A stretch of 64,000 nt of DNA from Candidatus Nitrosopumilus sp. (GCA_025699075.1 JAILWG010000006.1:35739-99738), one strand, 5' to 3'. Counted from the stretch's first letter, positions 1-10,384 are shown. Notes: generated from the sequence alone by a model not told the origin. Numbers and translations: made by a program.

Positions 1-241
1 TATTGACAAAGATGGAACTAAAGACGGATATGATATTTTGTTGACTAGAACAGTCGTGGATTCTGTTTCCATCCCTGTGATAGCTTCAGGAGGATGTGGG
101 AAACCAGATGATATGATTGATGTTTTCAAAGAATCAAACGTAGATGCTGCACTTGCTGCTTCAATTTTTCATTATGATACTCATGGAGTAAATGGTGTAA
201 AATCATACTTGAAAGACAAAGATATTCCTGTAAGGTTATAA
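1..241 (+). CDS. hisF: HisF, imidazole glycerol phosphate synthase cyclase subunit (3' part)
   Basis: The reading frame is open from base 2, so the gene begins before the window. The visible part starts [16 protein letters not shown], the conserved HisF strand that carries a catalytic aspartate, and continues with [13 protein letters not shown], a phosphate-binding loop of the (beta/alpha)8 barrel. HisF uses ammonia delivered by HisH to convert PRFAR to imidazole glycerol phosphate and AICAR. The end is complete (VRL then stop). hisI follows after 23 bp on the same strand, which supports a histidine operon. The ORF-track start at 38 is internal. Confidence 0.93.
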   Translation, partial: IDKDGTKDGYDILLTRTVVDSVSIPVIASGGCGKPDDMIDVFKESNVDAALAASIFHYDTHGVNGVKSYLKDKDIPVRL

Positions 242-264
242 TAGCTATTTCCATTTTTACCATT

Positions 265-594
265 ATGGAAAAATCCATCAATGACATTGACTTTGAAAAA
301 AGTGGTGGGATTGTTCCAGTAATTGTTCAAGATGCAAATACAAAAGATGTTCTTACACTGGCATATTCAAACAAAGAATCTCTAGAGCTAGCCGAAAAAA
401 CTGGAAACTCTTGGTTTTGGAGTCGTTCTAGAAATAAATTGTGGATGAAAGGAGAAGAATCAGGGAATACCCAAAAAATAATAAAGATTTTAGTTGATTG
501 TGATTCTGATGCAATAATTTATCTTGTTGAGCCATCTGGTCCCGCATGTCATACTGGTGAAAAAGTATGTTTTCACAATGCGTTAAAAAAATAA
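265..594 (+). CDS. hisI: HisI, phosphoribosyl-AMP cyclohydrolase
   Basis: This 109-residue protein is the usual size for stand-alone HisI. It shows WFWSRSRNKLWMKGEESGNTQ followed by DCDSDAIIYLVEPSGPACHTG; the DCDxD and CHTG cysteine/aspartate groups bind the catalytic zinc and magnesium. It opens the purine ring of phosphoribosyl-AMP to give ProFAR in histidine synthesis. It is last in the visible his operon and directly precedes a convergent gene. No HisE domain is fused to it. Confidence 0.95.
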   Translation: MEKSINDIDFEKSGGIVPVIVQDANTKDVLTLAYSNKESLELAEKTGNSWFWSRSRNKLWMKGEESGNTQKIIKILVDCDSDAIIYLVEPSGPACHTGEKVCFHNALKK

Positions 595-595
595 T

Positions 596-1213
596 CTAGC
601 AAACTGGTTGGTAATCTTCTTCTTCTCCTGGAAGAACATCTTCAGTAATTTTAAATTCTAAATTAGGATAATCAGTTCCTCTAAAAACAACTCTCCAATC
701 CCCAATAAAGTCCTCTGCAGAACAAATCCCTCTAAGTTTTGAAAGTTGTGGCTCCAAATAATAATTAAATGCTTGTTTATCAGATCCATCAAATGGTATT
801 GTCAAATAGACTTCATAATGTGTATTATTCAAAGGTCTTAGAAATGCTATTTGGCCCTTTTCATCATATCCTATACCTCCCATTCTGAGGAAAATTTTTT
901 CTCCTAAGACGTACTCACTTCGATCAATCTGAAACGGTCCTGAAGTGATCCATTCTCTATCTTTAGGCGAATATTCATTTTCTAAATTGATTTTTTCTTT
1001 TTCTTCTAACTTTGCTTGAATTTCTGGGGAAATCTCTTCTTCAGGTTGTAATTCTTTGTTTAAAGTATCTTCAACTTCCATTGAATTTGATTCTTGATTT
1101 GCTGTCGCAATAATTCCTACGATAACTATGATGATTCCTATAATAATTGGAATTACAATCTTACTATTCACAAAATTGTTTTTATGAAAATATCTAAAAA
1201 CCTTCCCCATCAT
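596..1213 (-). CDS. Conserved hypothetical single-pass membrane protein
   Basis: The family is not recognised. The 205-residue product has a short basic N-terminus, a strongly hydrophobic helix at about residues 19-37 (IVIPIIIGIIIVIVGIIA), then a Glu-rich linker and a beta-rich C-terminal domain of about 120 residues containing two cysteines. The expected topology is a cytoplasmic N-terminus with the C-terminal domain outside. It converges on hisI with 1 bp between stop codons and has its own 5' region. Anchored extracytoplasmic domains of this layout are common in these archaea; no enzymatic motif is visible. Confidence 0.7.
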   Translation of the reverse strand: MMGKVFRYFHKNNFVNSKIVIPIIIGIIIVIVGIIATANQESNSMEVEDTLNKELQPEEEISPEIQAKLEEKEKINLENEYSPKDREWITSGPFQIDRSEYVLGEKIFLRMGGIGYDEKGQIAFLRPLNNTHYEVYLTIPFDGSDKQAFNYYLEPQLSKLRGICSAEDFIGDWRVVFRGTDYPNLEFKITEDVLPGEEEDYQPVC

Positions 1214-1346
1214 TGAAATTGTAGAAAATTATCCTTTCCTATTCTTCCCCTTATGATTACTATTATTCATTATATTTTTTAGTGATAAAATTAAGTGATA
1301 CTTAACTTGATATTAGGATTTTTTATGTATATTATCAAAGGTGATA

Positions 1347-2567
1347 ATGATCTTGACTAGAACCTCGCTACAATGCAGAGAATGTAAAAAAAACTACGAT
1401 ACTGCTTTCAAGTATATCTGTGATGAATGTTTTGGGCCCCTTGATGTAAAATATAATTTTCCTACTGTTACAAAAGATACCTTTGAAAATCGTGATCAAA
1501 CATATTGGAGATATTTTGAATTATTACCCGTAGAGGAGAAATCCAATATTGTAAGTATTGGTGCTGGAATGACTCCTCTTATCAAAGCAGATAATCTTGG
1601 AAAGAAATTAGGACTAAACAACCTATACATAAAAAACGATTCTGTAAATCCTACATTTTCATTTAAAGATAGACCAGCTGGCGTTGCAATATCTAAGGCA
1701 AGAGAATTTGGGTTAACTGCTGTTGGCTGTGCATCTACTGGTAACTTGGCATCTGCAACTGCTGCACATGCAGCTAAAGCTGGATTACCATGTCATGTAT
1801 TTGCTCCAAGTAATATTGAGATGGCAAAAATTGCTCAGGCTTTATCCTATGGAGCTAACTATATTGCAGTTGATGGAACTTATGATGATGCAAATACAAT
1901 AGCTGCGCAAATTGGTGACAGTAAAGGTATTGGAATTGTAAATATCAATATGCGCTCTCATTATGTGGAAGGTTCTAAGACATTTTCATTTGAAGTTGCA
2001 GAGCAACTTGATTGGCAAGTTCCTGATCAATTAATAGTTCCAGTAGGCAGTGGTGCAATGCTTAATGCAATTTGTAAAGGCTTTGAAGAAATGCAATCAG
2101 TTTCACTCCTTGATGATGTATCTAACATGCATATGATTGCAGCACAACCACATGGATGTGCACCAATAGTTGATGCTTTTAAGAAAAATAGTAAAGAAGT
2201 AATTCCAGTTGAACATCCTGATACTATTGCAAAAAGTTTAGCAATTGGTGATCCTGGTGATGGTAGATATGTTTTAAAGCGTTTACAACAATACAATGGA
2301 TTTGCTGAAGAATGCAACAACAAAGAAATCCTTGATGCAATTTTATTATTGGCACAAACTGAAGGAATATTTACAGAACCTGCAGGTGGAGTTTCAATAT
2401 CTGTTTTACAGAAAATGGTTGAACAAGGAAAAATTGATGCAAATGACAAAGTAGTATGTTATGTTACTGGTAATGGACTCAAAGCAACTGAATCCATTAT
2501 GGAAGTCTTAAAGAAACCAATCATAATGAAGGCAGATGTAAATGAAATCTCGGCGGTAGTAAACTAA
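1347..2567 (+). CDS. thrC: Threonine synthase (PLP-dependent)
   Basis: The product converts O-phosphohomoserine to threonine. An N-terminal zinc ribbon (CRECKKNYDTAFKYICDEC) is followed by a fold-type II PLP domain with the lysine in SFKDRPA and the phosphate-binding region TGNLASATAAHA. The length of about 406 residues is typical of archaeal ThrC. The ORF track begins at a GTG (1341), but the ATG at 1347 is just preceded by AGGTGAT, so I prefer it. The stop overlaps the next start by one base (TAATG), so the two genes are probably translationally coupled. A related use of the fold, such as cysteate synthase, cannot be fully excluded. Confidence 0.9.
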   Translation: MILTRTSLQCRECKKNYDTAFKYICDECFGPLDVKYNFPTVTKDTFENRDQTYWRYFELLPVEEKSNIVSIGAGMTPLIKADNLGKKLGLNNLYIKNDSVNPTFSFKDRPAGVAISKAREFGLTAVGCASTGNLASATAAHAAKAGLPCHVFAPSNIEMAKIAQALSYGANYIAVDGTYDDANTIAAQIGDSKGIGIVNINMRSHYVEGSKTFSFEVAEQLDWQVPDQLIVPVGSGAMLNAICKGFEEMQSVSLLDDVSNMHMIAAQPHGCAPIVDAFKKNSKEVIPVEHPDTIAKSLAIGDPGDGRYVLKRLQQYNGFAEECNNKEILDAILLLAQTEGIFTEPAGGVSISVLQKMVEQGKIDANDKVVCYVTGNGLKATESIMEVLKKPIIMKADVNEISAVVN

Positions 2568-3898
2568 TGTCAAACATCACATTTACAATTCCTTCTGTGC
2601 TTAATCAAAGCGGTGGAGAAAAGAAAATAGAAATCACTGCAGATTCATTACAAGATGCATTTGCTAAAATCTCTGAAATAATGGGTGATGATTTTAAGAG
2701 ACGCGTTTTGGAAGGTGATGGAACTCCACGTTCATTAATTAACATCTACATTAACGGAAAGAATGCAAAATTCTCTAGTGGTATGGAGACTGCTCTAAAA
2801 GATGGTGATGAGGTTTACATATTACCAGCAGTGGCCGGTGGTTCTGAAGAACTATCTCCAAAAGAATTAGATAAATTTTCAAGACAAGTAATGTTGGAAG
2901 AAATTGGTTATGGTGGACAATTAAAATTAAAAAATGCCAAAGTTTGTGTTGTTGGAACAGGCGGTTTAGGACATCCAATAATTTCTAGATTAGCAACAAT
3001 GGGAGTTGGAACTTTACGTATTGTTGATAGAGATGTAATAGAACTATCAAATTTACATAGACAAATGATGTTTGATGAAGATGATGTAGGTCAAGTCAAA
3101 GTTGAAGTAGCTGCTAAAAAATTACAGAAATTAAATCCTGATTGTAAGATTGAGGCATTAGCTGTATCTGTAAATGATTATACAGCACTTGAGGTAGTTG
3201 AGGGATGTGATGTTGTAATTGATGCCCTTGATAGTGTAAATGCCAGATATGCATTAAACAAAGCATGTGTGAAGTTTAAAATTCCATTTGTTACTGGCGC
3301 TGCAGTTGGAACATCTGGACAAGTATTTACCATTCTACCAAAACAAAGCGCATGTTACTATTGCATGTTCCCATCACTTGATGAAGATTCAATGCCGACA
3401 TGTAGTATTGAAGGTGTTCATCCACCAATACTTTCTATTGTTGGAGCAATCGAAGTTTCAGAAGCTGTAAAAATTATTACTGGAAAAAAACCAAATTTAT
3501 CTGAAAGAATTCTACATGTTGATTTGGAAAATCTAGACTTTAACAGTACTAGAACATTCAGAGCTGATGAATGCCCTATCTGCGGTACTGGTAAACTTGA
3601 TGTTGTAGAAAAAGAAGAATTAATTTTAGAAGAATTGTGTGGACGCAATCGTGGGAAGAGAACTTATTCTATCACACCAACTGAAACATTTGATCTTGAT
3701 GTAAATGGTGTTACTGCAATTGGTAAAGAAAAAGGATTCATCGTTGACAATCAAGGAGACTTGGGATTATCTTTGAGAACCAATGAATTGTCTGTTAGTT
3801 TCATGAAGAAAGGATCAGCAGTTGTCGTAGGGCCAAAAGATGAGTCTGATGCTATATCGTTATACAAGAGTCTTTTAGGTAAGGAGATCAAGGCATAA
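2567..3898 (+). CDS. MoaD/ThiS-like ubiquitin domain fused to E1-like adenylyltransferase (MoeB/ThiF family)
   Basis: Residues 1 to about 90 look like a MoaD/ThiS beta-grasp domain ending in AVAGG. From about 105 an E1-like domain follows: FSRQVMLEEIGYGGQLKL, the nucleotide loop GTGGLGHP, and RxxRQ-like LSNLHRQMMFDEDDVG. Two CxxC pairs (CYYC and CPIC) fit the structural zinc of MoeB/ThiF, and MPTCSIEGV holds a candidate catalytic cysteine. A C-terminal region of about 80 residues does not look like rhodanese. Family members adenylate the C-terminal Gly-Gly of a sulfur carrier. Here the GG is internal, so cleavage would be needed for the fused domain itself to act as a carrier. It is coupled to thrC. 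Confidence 0.88.
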   Translation: MSNITFTIPSVLNQSGGEKKIEITADSLQDAFAKISEIMGDDFKRRVLEGDGTPRSLINIYINGKNAKFSSGMETALKDGDEVYILPAVAGGSEELSPKELDKFSRQVMLEEIGYGGQLKLKNAKVCVVGTGGLGHPIISRLATMGVGTLRIVDRDVIELSNLHRQMMFDEDDVGQVKVEVAAKKLQKLNPDCKIEALAVSVNDYTALEVVEGCDVVIDALDSVNARYALNKACVKFKIPFVTGAAVGTSGQVFTILPKQSACYYCMFPSLDEDSMPTCSIEGVHPPILSIVGAIEVSEAVKIITGKKPNLSERILHVDLENLDFNSTRTFRADECPICGTGKLDVVEKEELILEELCGRNRGKRTYSITPTETFDLDVNGVTAIGKEKGFIVDNQGDLGLSLRTNELSVSFMKKGSAVVVGPKDESDAISLYKSLLGKEIKA

Positions 3899-4078
3899 AG
3901 TAGTCTATAAAAATTTCATAAATTATCACAAAAATATAAAAAATTTAACGATCATATTTCACTTTATGAATTAAAATGTAATTATTATAATCAATTTACT
4001 AAGAAATTATATCAAATTTCAAATTTTGATAAAATAATTACAAAAAACATGATAATTGTGGACAATTCGTCCATTAGC

Positions 4079-4090
4079 CTTTTATACTAA
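4079..4090 (+). promoter_or_regulatory. Promoter (TATA box) of the S-layer candidate gene
   Basis: CTTTTATACTAA is centred about 29 bp before the ATG at 4114. Archaeal transcription starts about 25 bp after the TATA centre, so the message should have almost no leader. The 215 bp gap before it is very AT-rich and shows no other gene. Confidence 0.65.
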
Positions 4091-4113
4091 TTTTTACGAA
4101 AAAAGCCAATAAC

Positions 4114-7100
4114 ATGAATAACGAAATAGGACGTAAAATAACTAGTCTTACATTAATGACAATTATGTTAGCAGGTGGAATGACAATTGCAGCTCCAGGC
4201 TTTATGCCAGCAGCATTTGCCGCCAACGCTAACCTATTTGTTTCCGCAGAAAACTCACAGTTTGATAACTACATGTCAGGACCTCAAGTAATTGAGGTCG
4301 TTGTGATTGATTCAGACATTAATGATACAGATGAGGCAAAAGGTGAACCAGACGTTACAGTAAACGGTAAGACCCTGAGAATGGTTCAAGCCGTAGACGG
4401 TAACTGGTATGGTTACTTTGCAGATAAGAACATGGCAACAATTGCAGACTATACATCACAAACAGCTGGTGTAGGCCTAGACTTTGGTTTGTTTTGTGAT
4501 CAAAACTTCCAATCAACTATTGGTGGCAACTCCACTGTAACATTTACTGATACAGTTGGTATTGCATTACCACAGTCTAATCTAGGATTGGCTACTGCTG
4601 TAAATGGTACAGGACTTACTGGACAAGTACTTCCAACATGTACTAATTACACTACCCAAGCTGCAGATGTTGACAACCACAACAATGTTGTAAGAGAAGC
4701 AAAAGCTTCTACTACACCATCTGCTGCTGGTGTTTCTGATGGTCAAATTGGTGTAACTCCAGCAATGTGGCCATTTGTACAACTCTATTCTCTAAACCCA
4801 ACTGGTAACGTAGTCGTACAGTACAACAAAGGTGGTGGTGCACAATCAACAACACTCACATTTGATACTGTTGATAACTTTGCAAGTGCAAGCTTAGACA
4901 GAGCTGTATATCCGCAAGGAGCAGAGGTACATGCTACTCTCACTGATTTATGGTTAAATGTTGACCCAACCGATGAAGACTCTTGGACATTTGGTACAGT
5001 AAGTACAATTACTACAAACTACCAAGTATTCAATGAGAACGGACTCGCAGTTGGTAACTATACCACAAACACTGATAGTAACCGCCTCAACGCAACCGCC
5101 TTATCTACTTTAATGTGTGAAGACAATTGTATTATGGAATTCAATCCAGATGTTCAAGGTAAAGGAGATGTCGCTACCCTACAGGATAACGACGATTCTG
5201 TACTTATTACAACATCCGCTGACCCTGATCTACAGAACCCAATAGCATTTGGTGTTCCAGTAGGTTCAGTAGGTGGCGCAGTATTGAATGCTACAGTACC
5301 AATTACATTCACAGAACAGGGTCCAAACAGTGGTGTATTTGGTTCATATGATGAATCAGACACATCAAACATTAAAATCACTGATGCAGCAGCAAGGGGA
5401 ACCTCTGCTTCTATCACATATAATGAGGACTCTGTTTCAATTCTTGTAGGTCACAGCTATGGTTCTGTTGACATCCAACCATCTGATGATGAATGGAACT
5501 CTGGTGAAGAGATTCCAGTCATAATCGTTGATGGCGATGCAAACAGAAACAGTAGAGCTGATGAAGACTTAGACTTGTTTAATGCAAATGCAAAATTGAT
5601 TCCTAGTTTAGTAACTGGTGATCCATTTACATTAGCAGAAGACAAAAACGTTGACGAATCACCATTAAATGCAATAATCATGGTTAATGCATCTGGTTCC
5701 ATCACAAATGGTACTGGTAAAACAATTAACTTGGTTGGTGCAACTAATGCAACATTAGACATCAAAGTAGATAGATTCAGCAAGAGAGCAATTGGTACTG
5801 CCAATGAAACTCTATCTGGAAATACTGTATTGGTAATTGATCTCGGTACAACCGCAGAACAACTAAAACAAACAGTAAAAGATCATTCTACAACAGGTGA
5901 TTTCAAAGGTTTCAACCTATTCAATTTGGATACTAGAAGCTTTGGAAATTCTGCTGTTGACGTTTTCATAATAAACGCTACAGACGGAACAGCCATAATT
6001 GGTTCTAATGGATTAATCCCAACAGGTCTAAACTACTTCTCTATTGTCAATGCTACTGCAGCACAATCTCTAAAGAATTTATCAACTAATGCAACAGTCA
6101 ATTCATTAGTAGAACAAAGAATAATTGGAATGACAGATTCCAATGAACTTGGTCTATTATTGCAATTTGATACTGCTGTCAATGTAGATATAACTGAAAA
6201 AGAAGCATTTGTTGCTGACTTCTTCTCATTTGGATTCACAGATGATGGATTGGAAGACAATCAAAGAATTGCCAACCAACTCATCAGAATCGAAGCAGAA
6301 GAAACAGGCGACAACACAAGCACTTTTGAAGGTTCATTAGAGTATGTGATGCTAAACCAGCTAAACATCTTAGATGCTTCTACTTACACATCACTTTCTC
6401 CAATTGCAGATGATCCATCATTCATCGTAATTGAAGACTTGGATGACGAAGAGTCACCAAGAGTTAACTACCTAGATTTAGGTGCTGACGGTGTTAAAAC
6501 ACAAGTAGCAGATCAAGAAGAGGCTCCAAGCCACTCTGGTATTGTATCATTTGATAGTGATTCCTACAAAGAAGCTGACACAGTTACAATTACTCTCGAA
6601 GACTTAGATCTTAACGTAGACTCTGATCTTATTGATATCTACACTGTCGTTTCAACCGATACTCACGGTCTGTATGACATCGTTGGAGACAGCGATAATA
6701 CAATCACCTTTAGTACTGGCGAAGAATTAGGCAGATTGCTTGATATCACATTTGATGATGAACCATGGGTAAAATCTACAATATTTGTTGACATTGATGG
6801 TGACAACACCAACGATTCAACAGAGAAATGTTCATCTACCCCAATTAGCAGTGATGGACTTGGTGCAACTGGATTTACTCTAGTTGAAACTGGTCCAGAA
6901 ACCGGTATTTTCATTGGTGACTTCCAAGTCCCATTCGATTACTGTTCAAGAGCTGGCAATGATGCTGGTTCTATTGTATCAGTAACCGGTCTCGACATTG
7001 AAGTCAACTATGTTGATTTCAGAGATGCTTCTGGTGAATTCATTGAAGTAGGTGACAGCGCAGGAATTCGTGCTACCACCGGTTCAGTAAGTCTTGATAG

Positions 7101-9270
7101 AACCGTTTATCCAGTGCCATTCGGTGTACCATCCAACTTTGTTGGTGGTTCTGCTGAAAACGACTCTACCCCAACCGGTAGATCCGTATTCCCAATACAC
7201 CAAACCGGTGTTAGTGGAGCACTTGGAACAGGCGAATTCTTGGCAAACGGTGATCTAACTATTCACGTAAGAGTTAACGATCCAGACTTTGATGTTTCAG
7301 CAAGTGGTGAAGATCTTATCGGACAAAACACAACCGGAACCGGTGTCGGCCCTGTCAAAATCTCTGTTATCAGAGGTGCTGATAGTGTCATACTAGGTTA
7401 TGCTGGTGGTGATACTAAATTAGATGGCAAAATTGGTGTCGGTTCATCCGATGCAAAGGCTGTCAGACAATTTGGTCCAATCGATGAAATTGCACCAGAT
7501 GCAGGAATATTTGAAGCTGATATTGTTGTAAGATATACCGATGGTCCAGCAGATTCTCAATGTCCAGTTACTACCGACTTTACACCATTAGACGGTACTA
7601 GCCCATCATTGACTAATCCTGATACAAGTAGATTTGCAGTTACCGCACCAACTGGTGAAGAATACTGTATCCTACAAGGAGATATTCTCCAAGTAGAATA
7701 CACTGACCCAGCTGATGCATCTGGTGACGTAAACACTGTAACAGATTCTGCTACATTTGACCTAAGAAACGGTGTATTGCAATCTGACAAATCCGTATAC
7801 ATTATTGGATCCGACATGATCTTGACCCTCATTGAACCAGACTTCGATCTGGACAATGACCAGGCTGAGACCAGAGACTTGGACTTAATTGAATGGGATT
7901 CTGATGCCGCTACTGTCACCATGGGTGACAAAGGTGGTGAAGCATCCGCATTTGACCCAGAACCATTAAGCTTTAGAGAAACAGGTGATAGCACTGGTAT
8001 CTTCCAGATTGTTATCGAAATTCCTGAGACTCTAGCTGGTGATAATTTGGAAAGAGGTGAAGAAATTATCCTTGAGTACACTGATTGGGGTCCATCCGGA
8101 TCTGACTATGTAGGAGATGAAGATGAAGATGTCAACTTGACTATCTTTACTTCAAACTTCGGAGCAACTGTAGAGCTTGACCAAAAAGTCTACACATGGA
8201 CTGATAAAGTATACATTACCATTGTCGCACCAGATCACAACTTTGACGGTGATTTAGTTGACGAAATCGGAGACACTGATTTAGATCCAATAAAGATCTC
8301 AACCAGAGGACACGATATTGACAACTACAAACTCGTCGAAACTGGTACTGACACAGGCATCTTCACAGGTGAAGTAATCCTAACAGGATTCCTACACGAT
8401 GCAGATGGCAAAGATGGTGATGACACTAACCCAAGAACATCTGCTGATGGCTCCGGCCCAACAGATGGATACCTCCAAACTGATGACGATGACGGACTTA
8501 CAGTCTCCTTTGAATTCTCAGAGGATGAAACTGTAGTTGGTTCATCATTAATTAGATGGAATATTGGTGAAGTTCAGTGGCTTGAAGCAAGCTATCCAGC
8601 AAGCGGAACAGGTGTTGTAAGAGTAATTGATCCAGACATGAACTTAGATCCAGAAGCAGTCGACAACTTCGATGTCGATGTGTGGTCTGACTCCGATGCC
8701 GGAGGTATTGACCTTACTGTAACTGAGACTAATGAGGCAACTGGAATTTTCGAGGGTACTGTATTCTTTACAGTTTCTGATGAATCTTCTGGTCACAGAC
8801 TCAGAGTCGCAGAAGGTGACACTGTCACCGCAGAATATGAGGACAATACACTACCAGATCCGTACACAACTGCAGATGAACTTGATATTACTGCCACTTC
8901 ACTAATCGGCACTGTAGTACCACCTCTTGAGAGAGCACCAGCTGCTAACTTGAGAACCGTTGATGCATTCGGTAACAGTTTAGATACTGTAGCCGTTGAC
9001 CAACAGGTACAAATCAGCGCTGACTTAGCAAATGGTCAGGATAGAGAGCAAACATTTGCATACTTGGTACAGATCCAAGATGGTAACGGTGTTACAGTCT
9101 CACTAGCATGGATTACAGGTTCACTATCTGCTGGTCAATCATTCAGCCCGGCATTATCATGGATTCCAACTCAAAGTGGTAGCTACACAGCAACTGCTTT
9201 CGTTTGGGAATCAGTAGATAATCCAACGGCATTATCACCACCAGTCAGTACAACGATAACTGTACAGTAA
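4114..9270 (+). CDS. Very large secreted protein, probable major S-layer protein
   Basis: This 1718-residue protein starts with a signal peptide (hydrophobic segment and cleavage near AFAANA, residues 20-37) and has no C-terminal membrane helix. The body is an acidic, Asp/Thr/Gly-rich chain of Ig-like modules, marked by a recurring phrase such as ETGPETGIF, ETGDSTGIF, ETGTDTGIF and ETNEATGIF, each near a domain end. Size, composition and the strong upstream TATA box match the major S-layer proteins of Nitrosopumilus. Codon choice is richer in C-ending codons than in neighbouring genes, as expected for a highly expressed gene. The last ~110 residues form a separate domain that recurs in the protein at 60967. 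Confidence 0.85.
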   Translation: MNNEIGRKITSLTLMTIMLAGGMTIAAPGFMPAAFAANANLFVSAENSQFDNYMSGPQVIEVVVIDSDINDTDEAKGEPDVTVNGKTLRMVQAVDGNWYGYFADKNMATIADYTSQTAGVGLDFGLFCDQNFQSTIGGNSTVTFTDTVGIALPQSNLGLATAVNGTGLTGQVLPTCTNYTTQAADVDNHNNVVREAKASTTPSAAGVSDGQIGVTPAMWPFVQLYSLNPTGNVVVQYNKGGGAQSTTLTFDTVDNFASASLDRAVYPQGAEVHATLTDLWLNVDPTDEDSWTFGTVSTITTNYQVFNENGLAVGNYTTNTDSNRLNATALSTLMCEDNCIMEFNPDVQGKGDVATLQDNDDSVLITTSADPDLQNPIAFGVPVGSVGGAVLNATVPITFTEQGPNSGVFGSYDESDTSNIKITDAAARGTSASITYNEDSVSILVGHSYGSVDIQPSDDEWNSGEEIPVIIVDGDANRNSRADEDLDLFNANAKLIPSLVTGDPFTLAEDKNVDESPLNAIIMVNASGSITNGTGKTINLVGATNATLDIKVDRFSKRAIGTANETLSGNTVLVIDLGTTAEQLKQTVKDHSTTGDFKGFNLFNLDTRSFGNSAVDVFIINATDGTAIIGSNGLIPTGLNYFSIVNATAAQSLKNLSTNATVNSLVEQRIIGMTDSNELGLLLQFDTAVNVDITEKEAFVADFFSFGFTDDGLEDNQRIANQLIRIEAEETGDNTSTFEGSLEYVMLNQLNILDASTYTSLSPIADDPSFIVIEDLDDEESPRVNYLDLGADGVKTQVADQEEAPSHSGIVSFDSDSYKEADTVTITLEDLDLNVDSDLIDIYTVVSTDTHGLYDIVGDSDNTITFSTGEELGRLLDITFDDEPWVKSTIFVDIDGDNTNDSTEKCSSTPISSDGLGATGFTLVETGPETGIFIGDFQVPFDYCSRAGNDAGSIVSVTGLDIEVNYVDFRDASGEFIEVGDSAGIRATTGSVSLDRTVYPVPFGVPSNFVGGSAENDSTPTGRSVFPIHQTGVSGALGTGEFLANGDLTIHVRVNDPDFDVSASGEDLIGQNTTGTGVGPVKISVIRGADSVILGYAGGDTKLDGKIGVGSSDAKAVRQFGPIDEIAPDAGIFEADIVVRYTDGPADSQCPVTTDFTPLDGTSPSLTNPDTSRFAVTAPTGEEYCILQGDILQVEYTDPADASGDVNTVTDSATFDLRNGVLQSDKSVYIIGSDMILTLIEPDFDLDNDQAETRDLDLIEWDSDAATVTMGDKGGEASAFDPEPLSFRETGDSTGIFQIVIEIPETLAGDNLERGEEIILEYTDWGPSGSDYVGDEDEDVNLTIFTSNFGATVELDQKVYTWTDKVYITIVAPDHNFDGDLVDEIGDTDLDPIKISTRGHDIDNYKLVETGTDTGIFTGEVILTGFLHDADGKDGDDTNPRTSADGSGPTDGYLQTDDDDGLTVSFEFSEDETVVGSSLIRWNIGEVQWLEASYPASGTGVVRVIDPDMNLDPEAVDNFDVDVWSDSDAGGIDLTVTETNEATGIFEGTVFFTVSDESSGHRLRVAEGDTVTAEYEDNTLPDPYTTADELDITATSLIGTVVPPLERAPAANLRTVDAFGNSLDTVAVDQQVQISADLANGQDREQTFAYLVQIQDGNGVTVSLAWITGSLSAGQSFSPALSWIPTQSGSYTATAFVWESVDNPTALSPPVSTTITVQ

Positions 9271-9381
9271 GATAACTAGTTCTAATTATCCTTTTTTTCT
9301 TTTTTTTGAATACCTCTTAACGAAAGTTATGCACAATTTTTTCACAAGTAATATCTAGGAGAACAATGAGAATAAATTAAA

Positions 9382-10353
9382 TTGAAATTTCATATTTTAT
9401 TTTCTTTGTTTGTTGTTTTGCTATTTCTAAACATTCCAAATTCTTTTTCAGAAGAACTAGTCTTAAACACAAATAGCAAGGTATACTCTCCTGAACATAC
9501 TTTACAGGTTTATGGAAAAGGCTTACCTAAAGAAAATTTAATCATTAGAGTATTTGCACCTGATGAATCTATTGCAAAATTTGATCAAATAACCACCAAA
9601 GAAGACGGTTCTTTTAATTATGCATTATTGACTTGGCCTGAACCCTCAACTAATTTTCCATATGGCACATATACTGTAGAGCTGATTAGTACTGAACAAA
9701 ATGGCGCTTCACAAAAAATTGATGTTAAATTTTCATCAACAACAGAACTTCTTGATGTGCCTGTGGAAAGACATGTTAGTACTCTTGTGTTTGCTCCAGA
9801 AACTGCGGCAATCAATCAACCAATCCGTGTATTTGTCCAAACAACTAGTGATGGTCTTTTAATTGGAAACGAACCTGCTGAGTTATTGGGAACAACACAT
9901 GTTCATCTTCCTTCTGGAATATCTGTAACACTGACAAATTCTTTCAAAACACTACATCAGGGATTGTATTACGTAGATTACACTCCAATTGAAGAAGGAA
10001 CCCATGTATTTCATGTAGTCGCATTTAGTCAAGGAACTACTTCTCATGGCTCAGCTGCCACAACTGTTCTAAGCCAAGATCTTGGAGGAATATCTAACCA
10101 AATAATTAAACTAAATTCCATTTTGGATGAAACCTCCGAAGAACTTGATGTGCTCAAATCTGAAATTGAAGGATTTGACACTACATTGAAATATGCAAGT
10201 AGTCAAATTGATGAAAATATTGGAACCTTTGCTCTTTCGGCAAAATCAATCAGTGAATCATCTGCACAACTAAATGCATTATTGCTACCAATCATTGCAT
10301 CTGTGGGATTAATTGTTGCATTACAAGTGGCGATTCTTGCTAGAAGAAGATAG
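9382..10353 (+). CDS. Secreted Ig-like protein with C-terminal membrane anchor
   Basis: The 323-residue product starts at TTG and has a signal peptide (HILFSLFVVLLFLNIPNSFS). Two beta-sandwich-like regions follow, the first with a VYSPEHTLQVYGKGLP opening typical of archaeal surface Ig-like domains. Near the C-terminus is a predicted helical stretch of about 55 residues, then a membrane helix (LLLPIIASVGLIVALQVAIL) ending in ARRR. It would be held in the membrane facing outward. It lies between the S-layer candidate and a subtilase in the same direction, so a role in envelope anchoring or processing is plausible but inferred only from context. The start codon is uncertain. Confidence 0.75.
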   Translation: MKFHILFSLFVVLLFLNIPNSFSEELVLNTNSKVYSPEHTLQVYGKGLPKENLIIRVFAPDESIAKFDQITTKEDGSFNYALLTWPEPSTNFPYGTYTVELISTEQNGASQKIDVKFSSTTELLDVPVERHVSTLVFAPETAAINQPIRVFVQTTSDGLLIGNEPAELLGTTHVHLPSGISVTLTNSFKTLHQGLYYVDYTPIEEGTHVFHVVAFSQGTTSHGSAATTVLSQDLGGISNQIIKLNSILDETSEELDVLKSEIEGFDTTLKYASSQIDENIGTFALSAKSISESSAQLNALLLPIIASVGLIVALQVAILARRR

Positions 10354-10384
10354 TTATAATAATACAAGAAAAGAAAAATATCTG

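Noticed and set aside
3899-4113. RNA gene or small ORF in the 215-bp gap before the S-layer gene
   Set aside because: The gap is very AT-rich without a GC-rich fold or a convincing ORF; only the promoter is supported.
7557-8081. 174-residue antisense ORF in the S-layer gene
   Set aside because: It lies opposite a well-supported coding frame, lacks start signals and has a composition typical of a shadow ORF.
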